Assembly: GCA_016584495.1 (NCBI GenBank)
Contig: WAID01000001.1
Span: forward strand, 1,426,001 to 1,490,000
Source: Celoporthe dispersa
Lineage: Eukaryota > Ascomycota > Sordariomycetes > Diaporthales > Cryphonectriaceae
Length of the DNA stretch: 64,000 nucleotides
Direction: 5' to 3'
The notes beneath the pieces are model-generated. The model was not told where the DNA came from and made no database searches. It saw nothing but the letters and a program-made list of their open reading frames with translations. The translations under genes were made by a program, and so were the position numbers. Positions 10,233 to 21,879 of this stretch are shown here, piece after piece (the first letter of the stretch is position 1; each line of letters opens with the position of its first letter).

Positions 10233-12411
10233 ATGTTGCGGACATCGCTTCGATCCGTGAGGGGTCTGAGCAGCAGGTCTGTTGCCGCTGCTCCTGGCCG
10301 CCAATGGCAAGCAGCAGCAGCAGCAGCAGCACGGCCTGCCGGCCTCCTCGTGACGAGGGTGAGTGCTATTGATTTCTCCTTGCCTTGATCGTGTGGGAGC
10401 AGCGGCGTTCGAGCGCGACACTCTGCTGATGACTGGCTGGCTGACTGCGCGGTGTCCCACAGAGAGGCTACGCCGATGACAAGCCCCGAGTTCCCAAACC
10501 ACCTGCTGAAGAGACGAATACTGCTCCATCGACACAGCCACCTCCGCCAGCGAACGAGTCGAGCGTCCAGGCCAGCACCATCGCGCCCGAGAACGTGCCC
10601 CTAACCCCTCCCGCCCCAGAAGACCTCGGGCAGGTCTCGAAGAAGGAAGGGTCTGCAGCTGCTACGCCCCCTCCGCCGCCTCCACCTGCGGGCAAGGGCT
10701 TCTTCAGGAGACTGCGCAATTATGTCCTGACCCTCGTGATCCTTGGTGCCGTCGCCTTTGGCGGTGGTGTCTACTACTCGCGGGTCAACGACAAGTTCCA
10801 CGACTTCTTCACCGAGTACATCCCCTACGGCGAGCAGGCCGTGCTCTACCTGGAGGAGATGGAGTTCCGGAAGCGCTTCCCTAACATCTCGAACCGCGGT
10901 GGCCAGCGCCCACGCGACACGGGCGAGGCGGTGCGCATCCCGGCCCAACACGGTGTGGCCTGGAGGGTAGCGGACGCTGGTGAGCCGGCCGGGCGGCAGT
11001 CGAGCGCTGTTGAGAAGACGGGCGCGACGAAGAAGGAGGCCGCGAAGAAGGCGCCCGCGCCCGAGGCGCCCAAGCCCAAGGAGAAGGCTGCTCCCGCTCC
11101 CAAGGCGGAGCCCAAGAAGGAGGCCCCCGCCCCGGCTGCTGCTCCTGCTCCCGCCGCAACACCTGGCTTCAGGGCGCCTGAGGTCAACGAGCCGTCGCGG
11201 CTCCCCCCCTGCTTCACCACTTCAGCCTGTCTACTTCCCTGATGCGGACGAGCCCGTGGTCCAGAACCTGGCGCACATGCTGAACGACATCATCGCCGTC
11301 ATCAACGCTGATGGTGCGCACGGCAAGTATGCCTCGTCTGTCGAGAAGGCCAAGAACGAGCTCAAGAAGGTCTTTGGAGAGATCGACCAGATCAGGGCGG
11401 CCGCCGAGGCGGAGGCTGCAGCCAAGGTGAAGGCCCGTGTCGCGGACTTTGACAAGGCCGCGAACGACCTGCTCAGCCGCGTGGAGAAGACCATGGCTGC
11501 GCAGGAGGCCGGCTGGCAGCGGGAGTTTGACGGGGAGATGAAGAAGCTCAAGGAGACGTACGACGAGCGGGTCAGGGTCATGTCGGAGCGGGAGAGGCAG
11601 CTCCACGAGGACAAGCTGAACAACAAGCTCCTCGAGCAGGCCATCGCGCTCAAGCGGCACTTCAAGGACCAGATCAGGAGGCAGGTCGAGACGGAGCGGG
11701 ACAGCAGGCTCGGCAAGCTCGAGGAGCTCTCCAGGTCGGTCTCGGACCTAGAGAGCCTAGCCACCGGCTGGAACGAGGTGATAGACATGAACCTGCGCAC
11801 GCAGCAGCTCCACGTCGCCGTGGAGGCGGTCCGCGCGAGCCTCGAGGACGCAGCGCACCCGCGGCCCTTCATCAAGGAGCTCGTGGCGCTCAAGGAGATC
11901 GCGGCGGACGATGCCGTCGTCAACGCGGCCATCGCCTCGATCAACCCCTCGGCGTACCAGCGCGGCGTGTCGAACTCGGCAGAGCTGATCGACAGGTTCC
12001 GGCGGGTGGCGAACGAGGTGCGCAAGGCCTCGCTGCTGCCCGAGGACGCGGGCGTAGCCAGCCACGCATCCAGCCTTGTCCTGAGCAAGGTGCTGTTCAA
12101 GAAGCAGGGGATCGCCGCGGGCGACGACGTCGAGAGCATCCTCACGCGCACCCAGACGCTCCTCGAGGAGGGCAACCTGGATGCTGCGGCGCGGGAGATG
12201 AACGGCCTGACGGGCTGGGCAAAGACCCTGAGCCGGGACTGGCTGGGCGAGGTGAGGAAGGTACTGGAGGTCAGACAGGCCCTAGAGGTAAGCTCATCAC
12301 GTCTACCGTGCGATTCTTTGCACCAAGGGGTTGCGAGCAGGGTATGTACTAACGTCTCTGCCACAGGTCATCCAGACAGAGGCGAGGCTGCAGAGCCTCA
12401 AGGTCGAGTAG
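10233..12411 (+). CDS. MIC60: MICOS subunit Mic60 (mitofilin)
   Basis: Mic60 is the core of the MICOS complex that forms crista junctions in the mitochondrial inner membrane. Exons are 10233-10358, 10463-12287 and 12367-12411 (introns GTGAGT..CAG and GTAAGC..CAG). The start gives MLRTSLRSVRGLSSRSV, a basic amphipathic presequence, then a poly-Ala stretch encoded by (GCA)n and a likely cleavage near VTR/RGYA. A transmembrane helix (about residues 129-148, YVLTLVILGAVAFGGGVYYS) is followed by the signature YGEQAVLYLEEMEF, a Lys/Ala/Pro linker, a long coiled coil, and the C-terminal mitofilin domain. The frame breaks at the seven-C run 11203-11209: removing one C restores a continuous 664-residue protein. 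Exon 2 is 1,825 nt, one more than a multiple of three. I read this as an assembly error rather than a dead gene. Confidence 0.95.
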
Positions 12412-13397
12412 ATGCAGGGCTCCAAGGGGTCCAGACCGTCGAACCGATCCCTGTCGACTTCGACTGCCCTCCCTAACCTGACTTGTATATTGCACGGATA
12501 GAACTGATCGCCCTGGCCTGAGGAAGGGGGGGGGGGGGAAGGGGGCTGAGAGGGGCTGCTACTGGCCCTGTGTACCAAGATACTAAGTACTATAGAAGCG
12601 GATGAGCCAGGGTGGGAGAAAAGCGAAAGAAAAATGACCTTCAAGAGGCCCCTCGGAACTGAGTGAACTATGTGCCATGCGCCTTTGATCATTTGCCAAC
12701 ACCAGAGCCCTCTCTCTCCCTCTCCTTCTCCTTCTCTCTCTCTCCCTCTCTCCCTCTCTACCTTACTCCTTTCAACCTCAACTCACAGTCGTCCTCTGCC
12801 CAAGCCACAGATACACTCGTAGTCCTATCTCAAAAGCCACACCTCACAGATATACTTGAAATAACACAGTAATAATACCATACCATTTTATTCCAAAAGA
12901 AGGAGGAAAAGAAGAAGAAAATAGCTCCCGACCAATAGACTCCTCTCTTGTTCAAAAAGTGTCCATCGACCCTATCAAGCCGTTACGTCCGAATATGCCG
13001 GCAAGCGGAGCCCTCAGGTACCGGGGCCAAGGTCCGTCCAGCTCCCGCCGTAGCTAAAGCCCTCCCGGAGCGGGGCCTTCGTCATTTTCCTCCCGGCTGT
13101 CGTGCTACTTGCAGCAGCTCGCTGCCCCTCCCTCTCCCCCCAAAAAAAAAGTACCGACCAGGAAAAGAGAGAGAGACACCTACCCACACCAACTCCATTG
13201 CTCACTAATCTTTTTATTTGTTTAATAATAAGCAGAGGACCAGCAGGCGGCGCAATGGTCGACTAGTCTTGTGTGTCGACGCCCTGTTAAGATTTCCGCC
13301 GGGGGCAGAGGCCGAGCTCGTCTACGTTCAAACCTCAACCTTCTTCGAACCGCTTCTCCGTCTCGGGCGTATTTTTCTCTTCCTCTCTCCCTATACG
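12412..13397. other. MIC60 3' region and DLD upstream region
   Basis: This spacer between two tandem mitochondrial-protein genes contains a G run with an A interruption at about 12528-12545, a CT tract at 12711-12762, an A-rich patch at 12895-12925 and a pyrimidine-rich leader at about 13330-13395 just before the next ATG. No coding frame is supported. Confidence 0.5.
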
Positions 13398-15650
13398 ATG
13401 TCGCAACAACTCAGCAGGGCGGCGACCCTGCTGAAGGGCCTACGGGCCCCCTGCACAGCAGTCCCACGAGCCTCTGCACGAGGCGGAAGCGAGGCGCGGA
13501 GGATCCCAGGCGCACTGCTGAGCCAACAGACAAGATGGGCCTCGTCGTCGTCATCAGACAGAGGAGGGTCCAAAGGCAGCCGCGAGTCGAGCTTCAAGGG
13601 CCAGATGCTGGAGAGCATCACGCAGCGCATGGCGAGGGAGAAGGAGGAGCTCAGGCAGGCGGCGATCGAGAGAGAGGCGAGGGGTGGTGGTGGGAGGAAC
13701 CTCGCGACTACGGTGGGTGAGTAGGAGCACCGTCTCGCCCCAGCCCCAGCCCCTCACCTGTCGAGAAAGGAAAAGAAAGAAGAAGAAATCGGCATCCTGC
13801 ACCAGCTGACCGTCTGTCCCTCTCCTCCGAGCTCCAGTCGTCGTCCTCGCCTCCCTCATGGCCTTCTACTGCGGCACCAAGCTCCCCCGCGACCCAGAAC
13901 CGACCTCGACCCTCCCTCTGTCCGCGACCCGACCGCCGAGGCACAACGTGTCCCCCGCCGAGCTTGAGGCCGCCTGGGCCGACTTTGTCGACATCGTCGG
14001 CAAGGACCACGTCTCCACCGTGCAGGACGTGCTGCTCTCGCACGCGCAGTCCGAGTGGTCCACCCACAACCGGCCGGCCTCGGAGCCCATGCCCTTCTGC
14101 GTCGTCTACCCGGCCACCACGGACGAGGTCTCGCGCGTCATGAAGGTGTGCCACAAGCGCAGGATCCCCGTGACGGGCTACAGCGGCGGCACGAGCCTCG
14201 AGGGCCACTTCGCGCCCACGCGGGGCGGCATCTGCGTCGACTTTGGCCGCATGGACCAGGTCCTCGCCCTGCACAAGGACGACCTCGACGTCGTGGTCCA
14301 GCCCGCCGTGGGCTGGGAGCACCTCAACGAGCTGCTGGCCGACGAGGGCCTCTTCTTCCCGCCCGACCCGGGCCCGGGCGCCATGATCGGCGGCATGATC
14401 GGCACGGGCTGCAGCGGGACCAATGCCTACCGCTACGGCACCATGAGGGAGTGGGTGCTGAGCCTGACGGTCGTGCTCGCCGACGGCACCGTCATCAGGA
14501 CGCGCCAGAGGCCGCGCAAGAGCTCCGCGGGCTACGACCTGACCAAGGTCTTCATCGGCAGCGAGGGCACCCTGGGCCTCGTCACCGAGGCCACGCTCAA
14601 GGTCACCGTGCGGCCTGCCACCACCAGCGTCGCCGTGTGCTCCTTCGCCTCGATCCGGCAGGCCGCCGACTGCGTGAGCCGCGTGGTCGGGTCCGGCGTG
14701 CCCGTCGCCGCCGTCGAGATCCTCGACGACGAGATGATGAAGTGCATCAACAAGGCCGGCCACACCGCCCGCGCGTGGCAGGAGGCGCCGACCCTGTTCT
14801 TCAAGTTCGCGGGCACCGACAAGGGCGTCAAGGAGCAGATCGACACCGTCAGGCAGATGGCCAGGGCGGCAGGCAGCACCGGCTTCGACTTTGCCAGGAG
14901 CCACGACGAGCAGCTGGAGCTGTGGTCGGCGCGGAAGGAGGCGCTGTGGAGCACCATGGCCGTCAAGAGGGACGGCGACAAGGTGTGGACCGGCGACGTG
15001 GCCGTGCCCATCTCGAGGCTGCCGGATATCATCGAGGAGACCAAGAAGGACGTGCAGGAGAGTGGGCTCTACGGCACGATCGTGGGACATGTCGGGGACG
15101 GCAACTTTCACAGTATGTCGACACACACAAGACACGCACACCCCTCCCTTGCTCTCCCTCCCCCTGGACAAAAGACATGCGTTGCAGGACAAGAAAAGGC
15201 TGACCTCGTTGCTCTCGCAGCCATATTACTCTACAGTGACGCCGAGAGGCAGATCGCAGAGGAGGTCGTCCACAGGATGGTCAAGCGAGCTGTCGAGATG
15301 GAGGGCACAGTGACGGTAAGTGAAGCCCCCCCCCCACAACACACACACCTCTCTCCTCTAAGGATCCGTCTAAGGAAGAAGAGAAAATCATTCCCTCTAA
15401 CAAAACGTCTACCAGGGCGAGCATGGAGTCGGTCTGGTCAAGCGCGACTACCTACCACACGAGCTGGGCGCAAGCACGGTAGATGTCATGAGAAAAGTAT
15501 AGCTTCCTCTCTTCTCTTCCCGGCCCCTTTGAAACTAACGTTCTTGTCCCGTAACAGATGAAGCAAGCCTTTGACCCTCTGTGCCTGCTCAACTGCGACA
15601 AGGTCGTGAGGATGCAGAAGCCCAAGGCGGGTGAGATTGCTGAGTGGTAA
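13398..15650 (+). CDS. DLD1: D-lactate dehydrogenase (cytochrome), mitochondrial FAD enzyme
   Basis: The enzyme oxidises D-lactate to pyruvate and passes electrons to cytochrome c at the mitochondrial inner membrane. Five exons (13398-13716, 13838-15112, 15221-15315, 15416-15496, 15558-15650) give 620 residues. The N-terminus is an Arg/Ser/Ala-rich presequence; a hydrophobic segment created at the first splice (VVVVLASLMAFYCG) fits an inner-membrane sorting anchor. The FAD-binding (PCMH) domain carries PFCVVYPATTDEVSRVM, VTGYSGGTSLEGH and PDPGPGAMIGGMIGTGCSGT. The C-terminal FAD-oxidase domain carries HVGDGNFH, cut by intron 2, and GEHGVG, which opens exon 4. It ends CDKVVRMQKP...EW. Other FAD-linked 2-hydroxyacid oxidases share these motifs, but the N-terminal anchor and length favour Dld1. 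Confidence 0.93.
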
Positions 15651-16096
15651 GCAGTGAGGAGGGGAGGCGGAGGGGGAGTAGCCCAGCGTTGGGGCGTAGC
15701 ACATCACTTGTGTTGGAAGGCCAGGCCGCCACTCTGAGCTAGTGGATCATCAAGACGAGTATTGTTCATGCCGAGAGACGCTCAACAGCTGTAGTCAGTG
15801 CATACGCACACTGCTTGCCGAAGGAGGGGGGCCATCTACTCATTGAGCTGAAGAAGTTCGATAGTCAAGTGTCCACTTGTGTCCTCGTTTCGCCATGCCT
15901 TCTTCCTAGAATCGTAATCCTCTTGTGTGTGTGTGTGTATATTCTATAGTCGGGTGTATACACATCATCTCTACATTCTTCTCCCCGCTCCAACCACTCA
16001 AGACCTCGTCCAGAACCTCACCGTCATACATCAACGCAGATGGGCGTCAAAAGAGCCCGTTTCAAACTCCCTTCCTCCATACACCGCTCCCCTCCC
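15651..16096. other. Convergent 3' spacer between DLD1 and the amidase
   Basis: These 446 bases separate convergent stop codons. A short (GT)7 run lies at 15924-15938. The right half is CT-rich. No gene was seen. Confidence 0.55.
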
Positions 16097-18128
16097 TCAA
16101 CTTAACGTCTTGCCCTCCTTCGCCAGCCCGATCACATCAACCCACGCCTCGGGCCTGACCCGTCCGGCCCCCGGCCCTTCCCTTAGGTACCTCTCCCCGT
16201 CCGCCGCCCACCCGAGCAGCCTCTCCTCCTCACCCCACATCCCCATCGCCAGCATGCCGACGGGCAGCTTCCCCTGGCCCTGCTCAGGCGCCACGTATCC
16301 GACAGGCACCGTGGCAGACGGACACCCGCTCATATTGCTCAGCCACACAAACAGCATGCTCCGTATGGTACGGTCGCCATCCGTGAACCCGCGCGACTCA
16401 TCGCCTGGGTGGACGGGGTATCCTACATCGGGCAGCGTCGGCGACGCAATCAGCAGCCCTGCCCCGTATCGCTCAAAGAGGAACGCCAGGTGACGCATGA
16501 GCGCTGAGCGCACCTGGGCGAAGCGCAGGTAGTCGCCGGCCGTGGTCTGCGCGCCCACGCAGCAGGTGATGGCGTTAGCCGGAGATAGCAGGTCCGTCCA
16601 TCTCGCGGCTGCGGCGGCACCGTCGGCCGCCGGGGACACGCGCGCGCGGGCCTTGTCAGCAGCCTCGGCGAGGTTGATGGCGCCGTGCGCGGTACGGCCC
16701 TCGGCTATGAGCGGGATGTCGATGTCGATGACCTCGTAACCCAGCTCCTGCTCATACCATGCGACGGCCTTGTCGAACAGGGCGCGCACCTCGGGGGCGG
16801 CACGGTTGAGCCACGGCCGGCACAGGCCCAGATACCTCTTCCCGCCTGCGCCTGCCTGCGCTGCCGGCCTCTCGCTCTGTGCGAACAGGCCGCTCACGGG
16901 GTCCGAGGTGTCAGGCTGGGCCATGACGCGGTACGCGACGGTGAGGTCGGCGACATTGGCACACATGGGACCCACGATGCACATGCTGCTGGACATGACG
17001 CAGGTCCGGTTATGGCTCGTCTTGAGGGCGACGCACCCCGCTGTAGATGTAGGCACACGGATCGAGCCGCCAGCGTCGGTGCCCACGCACAAGGGCACAA
17101 GACCTGCGCCCAGGGCCGAGCCGGCGCCCGACGAGGACCCTCCTGGGTAGTACGCCGGGTTGCAGAAGTTGACAGGTGTTCCCGTCACGGGGTTGCAGCC
17201 CGTCGTGTCCATGCCAATCTCGTGCTGGTTCATCTTGCCGAGCATGATGGCGCCGGCGTCTTCAAGCTTCTGGATGGGCCAGAGCGTCTCGGCCTCGGGC
17301 GCGCGGAAGAAGGACAGCGACGGGTCGACGCGCATGCCGTAGGTGCTGAGGTAGCCCCTGACGGCGAGGTCGGCCTTGACGCCGAAAGGGACGCCGTCAA
17401 GGACGCCCAGGGGCTTGCCGGAGGCGTAGCGTGCAGCAGAAGCCCTGGCCGCGGCGAGGACGTCGTCGACGTGAATGTCGAGCCATGCCTTGGAGTAGGG
17501 TGTGGGCGACGGAACGTCGCGCCGGATGAGGGGGAGGAGGGCCTCCACCACCTGGACGGGCGTGGCGGAGCCGGAGAGGTAGAGGTTGTGGTAGTCTGAA
17601 AAGGAGGCGTAGCGCCCTGGTGTGTCTGCAGGCAGGGTCTCGAGCAGCTCCGGTTCGAATGTGGGCGGTGAGATGCTGGGTGCCGAGGGGTCTCTGAGGG
17701 GGATCACAGTGGGCTGAGGACAAGGTTGTCAGTTCGTTCGCCAGATGCTCTCTTCTTCCGGGCAGTCCTGCCATGCGGTATGTCCTCCTCGACGTCGCAG
17801 AGAATAGAGATCGTCTCACATCAAATCGCCACGGCTCGTCATTCAGACCCTCCAAAGCACTCAGCTTGTCGAACCCAGCATTGCCGTACAGGAACCGCTG
17901 CACGACAGTGCTCCTCGTGACACTACACGTCGTACGCATGACAGGGTCAGAGAACGACAGGACCCTTTGCAAGGTAGCAAGAACTGCGCTTGGTACTCAC
18001 ATCGCCGCGCCAATGGCCAGGGGAAGGCCGCGCAGCACGGGGTTTCTTGCCTGGTCGGCCAGGTCGTAGCTGATATCCGTCGTCTCCCTTGCGCCTGGGT
18101 AGTTGGCAAACGATCTCAGAGGCGCCAT
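16097..18128 (-). CDS. Amidase-signature family hydrolase
   Basis: Three exons (18128-18001, 17922-17820, 17713-16097) give 615 residues. Both introns (17923-18000 and 17714-17819) start GTGAG and end TAG or CAG. The amidase-signature catalytic triad is visible: the Lys in GVPFGVKAD (about residue 190), the cis-Ser in YYPGGSSSG (about 270-272) and the nucleophilic Ser in GTDAGGSIRVP (about 294). The family hydrolyses carboxamide bonds in substrates from small amides to allophanate and aminoacyl-tRNA. An N-terminal extension of about 115 residues precedes the domain and has no obvious targeting signal. The conserved N-terminal order and MLAMGMWGEEERLL tail recall allophanate-hydrolase-type amidases, but the substrate cannot be fixed from sequence. 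The start (MAPLRSFANYPGARE) was chosen because upstream codons look like leader. Confidence 0.9.
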
Positions 18129-19104
18129 TGCTGCGGCTTGCGTGTTTGCAGTTACTCTTCCTTGCAGCTTGGGATGGATATCTGTTTGTTTGATTGTATG
18201 CTTGAAGGAAAGATTCGATCTCAGCCGGGTAGGATTTGTACTTGTGAAGGAAGGCGAGGTGAGGAGGTTAGGTGTTGTTAGCTGAGCAGGAACGACCAAG
18301 CCAGCTTCCCGCGCGCGCGGTAAGAGCTACTGATAGAATCCAACAACCAACGACCACTGGTCATACTTATCGCTAAGTCACACCAACAAAACCTTGGAAA
18401 ACACCTTTTGAGAAAACCAGGGGGAAAACATGAACAATCCAACTGGCCTCATTTCAACTTCATCTTCACCTTCACCCTGCCCGTAAGACAAAAATCTCAC
18501 GCAAATCTCAAGGTACCAAATTATGCCAACCCGACAGCTAGAGAGACCTACCTGTCTAGGTACTTACTGAACCTAGCTACGACAATGCAATGACGAAAGG
18601 GAGGGGAGGGGGGAGGAGAAAGAGAAGGAAAAAAAGCACCTGTGATGGGGATTTGGGTGCAATGGCCTTAACACACGGTTCGTTCGGCCCTATAACCAAC
18701 CGCCTCAGGTACCAAATGCCGGCTATCAAAGTACCACCACTTATGTGTCTCATATACAACCCCGATACGCGGCTCTCTCGACGGCCTATGCAAGACTCTC
18801 TCTGCGGCACAACACTGACAGACAAGCTGGGTGAACACGTTGGAATCCGCGGGAATTTGGGCAGTCTAGCCGTGATGTAGGTTCTCTAGGTGAGGCTGCC
18901 CTCAGGCTTGGGATCTCTGTCCCTCTTTCTCTAGATGACGGGAAAGACTGGTAGCTATTCGTACAGGAGCCACCACACCACTAACACCACCACCACCACC
19001 CTCCAGAGCCCGTAACGGCAGTCTAAGTGCGGGCACTCTACACAACAGCGGCGACCTGGTGGCAAAAGGCCTACTGGAGATCAAGGCCTCTCTCCTGGTG
19101 GCAC
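18129..19104. other. Amidase upstream region and ADE4 3' region
   Basis: The amidase promoter occupies the left part and the ADE4 3' UTR the right part. The sequence AGGTACCAAAT occurs twice on the plus strand (18511-18521 and 18707-18717). A (CCA)n-type stretch lies at 18970-19000. No coding frame is supported. Confidence 0.5.
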
Positions 19105-21879
19105 CTAAGGCCTGCTGGTAAGAAGAAGATTGTTGTAAAGACTGCAAATCCAATATTAGCCTTTCGACGCTACTCTTTTTGATTTTTTTTAGGAAAGAAA
19201 AAAACATCCATGGCAAGAGCATATACATACCTGATATCCTCGTGGTTCTCGAGGCCCCTGGCGCCATCATCCTCCAACGCCTCTTGCGGCAGCGGTCCGT
19301 TCACAGGGCCGCTACTCGCCACCACAAAAGCACCAGCATCTCCCGCCTGGTCTGTGCCAGCCGTTCTCTTCCTCTTTTTATTTCCATGCAGCCGACTCGA
19401 ACGCTCGAAATAATCGGCGGGCACAAGGCTCTTGTATTGACCGCAAAAGACACCCACCTCGAAGTCCTGCACTTGGCTCTTCCCATCGGCCGCTTCTGTA
19501 CAGGCTGCTTTCAAGTCCTCCAGCGTTTGGAACACTAAAGCATGACATTGAATAAGGCTGGTCATCTCTTGCAGCGTCCTGCCGTGAGCGAGGAGTTCTG
19601 TAGGAGTGGTTGCGTTAGCTTATTCTGGTAACTAATATGTATGTCTGGGACCATACTTACGAGCCGGGTCGGCAAGGTCAATGCCGTGCTGGGGGTTTTG
19701 GGTTAGCAATCGCTTTTCAAGCTGGAGAGCCAGTACAGATGTGCCGGTTTCTTGAGGAGGGAGATGTAACACTTACAACATGTGGGTGGGTGATCTCTGG
19801 GCTGCAAGACACAAGAATGATCCGCTTTGCCTCGCATTCCTTGACCATTTGAACCTAAAAAAGCGAAATCAGTAACCCGCGTGCTTATGTGTGTTGACGT
19901 CTAACGCCTGGAGCCAAGTCCAAAGTCCAGAATCCAGATCATCATGCTCGTGCCATGAAAAATGGAGAGGGTCACGTACGATCTCGCGCGCAGTGGTCCC
20001 CCGCACAATGCTATCGTCAACAAGGCAGACGACCTTGTCTTTGAACTCAGACGCAATGGGCGAGAGCTTCCGACGAACGCTCTTTTGTCGTGCCTTTTGG
20101 CCGGGAAGCTGGATTTAAGAAACAAAAAATCAGCATTATCCATGGTTGACATTCTGTGAGGGAGGGGACCTACGATGAATGTGCGGTATATGTATCTGTT
20201 CTTCACAAACGCATTCGAGAGTGGCTTTCGTAGCTCCTTGGCTAACTCAGCAGCAGCCGTGTTACTGGTCTAGTTGCAATGGTTTCGTCAGCAATGGTGT
20301 GTCGCCTGAGGTGTAGCATGCAGGAAAATGTTTACCTCTGGTATGGGAATGACTTGAGAACAGCATGTTAGCAGCGCCCCTGACTAGACACACAATAGTG
20401 CGCAGAGACTGAGAAAGAAAGAAAGAAATGCTAGACAATCTCTTGAAATAAATCGGGATGATCGGGTTGACGCACCAACATCAATATCCTGAGCCCCATC
20501 TTCTCCCAGGACCTGTCTCATCCTGTTTGCCAGCTTCAGGCCCATGTTCTGTCGGCTGCGATGGACAGATATCCCGTCCATATAAGTATCAGGCCTCGCT
20601 AGGTAGAGAAACTCGAAGAGGTCAGGAGTATAGGACTTGGGCTCCACGATTTGTGAGAACTGGGGGATCCCTCCTTTCCTTATGAAGACAGCTTGGCCTG
20701 GTAGGATATCTACGATATTTTTGAATCCAAGCTGTGTCAGGGCAATCGATTCCGAGGCCAGGAAGTAGTCCGTAGCGCCTTCAAGAGTCTCTGATGGTCG
20801 AGATCCGAGGCAAAGGGGCCGAATGCCATTCTCATCACTGCAACGGTGACAAAATATGTTAGTCAGGAGTTTCAAGAAGGGCGCAGGCAGCACCTCGCCC
20901 CGGGGGGGGATCGTACCGAAAGCCCAAGATCCCAAAGCCGGCAAGCATTGCAGTACAGGCAAAGGCACCATGACACCGTTCATATACCTCGCGTAGTGAA
21001 GCAAAGACATCTTCTACATTGGCTCGGGGTTTGCCCAGTTCGCCGAGGGCATGAGCGAAAATGTTGAGCCTGGAGGGTCGAGGTTAGTTCAGCGAAAACG
21101 CAGAGCTGAAGTCTAAGAGGTGGGTAGCCCTCACAAGAGTTCCGAGTCGGAGTCGGTGTTGACGTGGCGTCGAGCCTCATAGTCCAAGAACCTGACGATT
21201 TCCGGGGTATTGACGAGGTTTCCGTTGACGCCCATGGACAAACCGTAGGGGGAGTTGACGAAAAAGGGCTGCGCTTCCGATCTGCAGTCGAGGCGCTGTC
21301 AGCAGGTGCTTGTGCCAAGAGAGTCCCGAGGTCAGGGTCCAAATCCAGTCGAGCGTACGCAGATGAGGTGCCCGCAGTTGGGTACCGAAGGTGGGAGATT
21401 CTTTCGAGACGTCAGCCCCATTCCTGTTTCTTCTGGATGGCCAGGAGGTCGCTGGCGGTGTGGAGGATTACCCCATGAAACCAGGCATCGTCGTCGGCGT
21501 CGCGCGTCTGCCCTCATCAAACACCTTGCTGGCCATGCCTAGGCCCTTGCACTGGTAGACCCTTCCGCCCTGGCATACAGCAATACCTGCAGCATCTTGT
21601 CCGCGCTGTTGGTAGCGTCAGCATTCCCCCAAGGCAACGGACAATTTTGGCTTCGTCGTGGACAGTATTGTTTTTGGACGGCTGAGTGACTGACATGCTG
21701 GAGATAATAGAGGGACTCGTGTAGGTCGACGGCGGCGGTGGTAGCTTCTGGATCGCCCAGCTGTCAAAGGTGGTCAGAATGTTTTCTTCTCTCTCTTCTG
21801 TACTGCCGTCTCCCGGAGCATGCGTCTCCCGGGACATGGGTCTCTTGGGACGTACCAATATGGCCGAGACACCACACAT
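19105..21879 (-). CDS. ADE4: Amidophosphoribosyltransferase (first step of purine synthesis)
   Basis: The enzyme converts PRPP and glutamine to 5-phosphoribosylamine, the committed step of de novo purine synthesis. I resolve 14 exons: 21879-21856, 21760-21695, 21605-21472, 21400-21359, 21281-21135, 21069-20917, 20837-20476, 20352-20336, 20269-20174, 20108-19980, 19854-19777, 19688-19661, 19597-19231 and 19141-19105, giving 559 residues. The protein begins MCG, so Cys2 becomes the N-terminal nucleophile of the class II glutamine amidotransferase domain. Further landmarks are LQHRGQDAAGIAV, ISHLRYPTAGTSS, DENGIRPLCLG and the PRPP-binding loop VVCLVDDSIVRGTTA. All joins keep frame; exon 8 is 17 nt. 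The last intron (19142-19230, GTATGT..CAG) is the least certain: without it the frame ends at 19170 with a different tail. Confidence 0.96.

Noticed and set aside
10980..11242. MIC60 as two separate genes, split at 11242
   Set aside because: Both halves belong to one mitofilin protein and a single-base change joins them; there is no promoter or start between them.
14055..15203. 382-codon plus-strand and 494-codon minus-strand open frames over the D-lactate dehydrogenase gene
   Set aside because: They are GC-rich shadow frames of DLD1; only the DLD1 frame carries family motifs.
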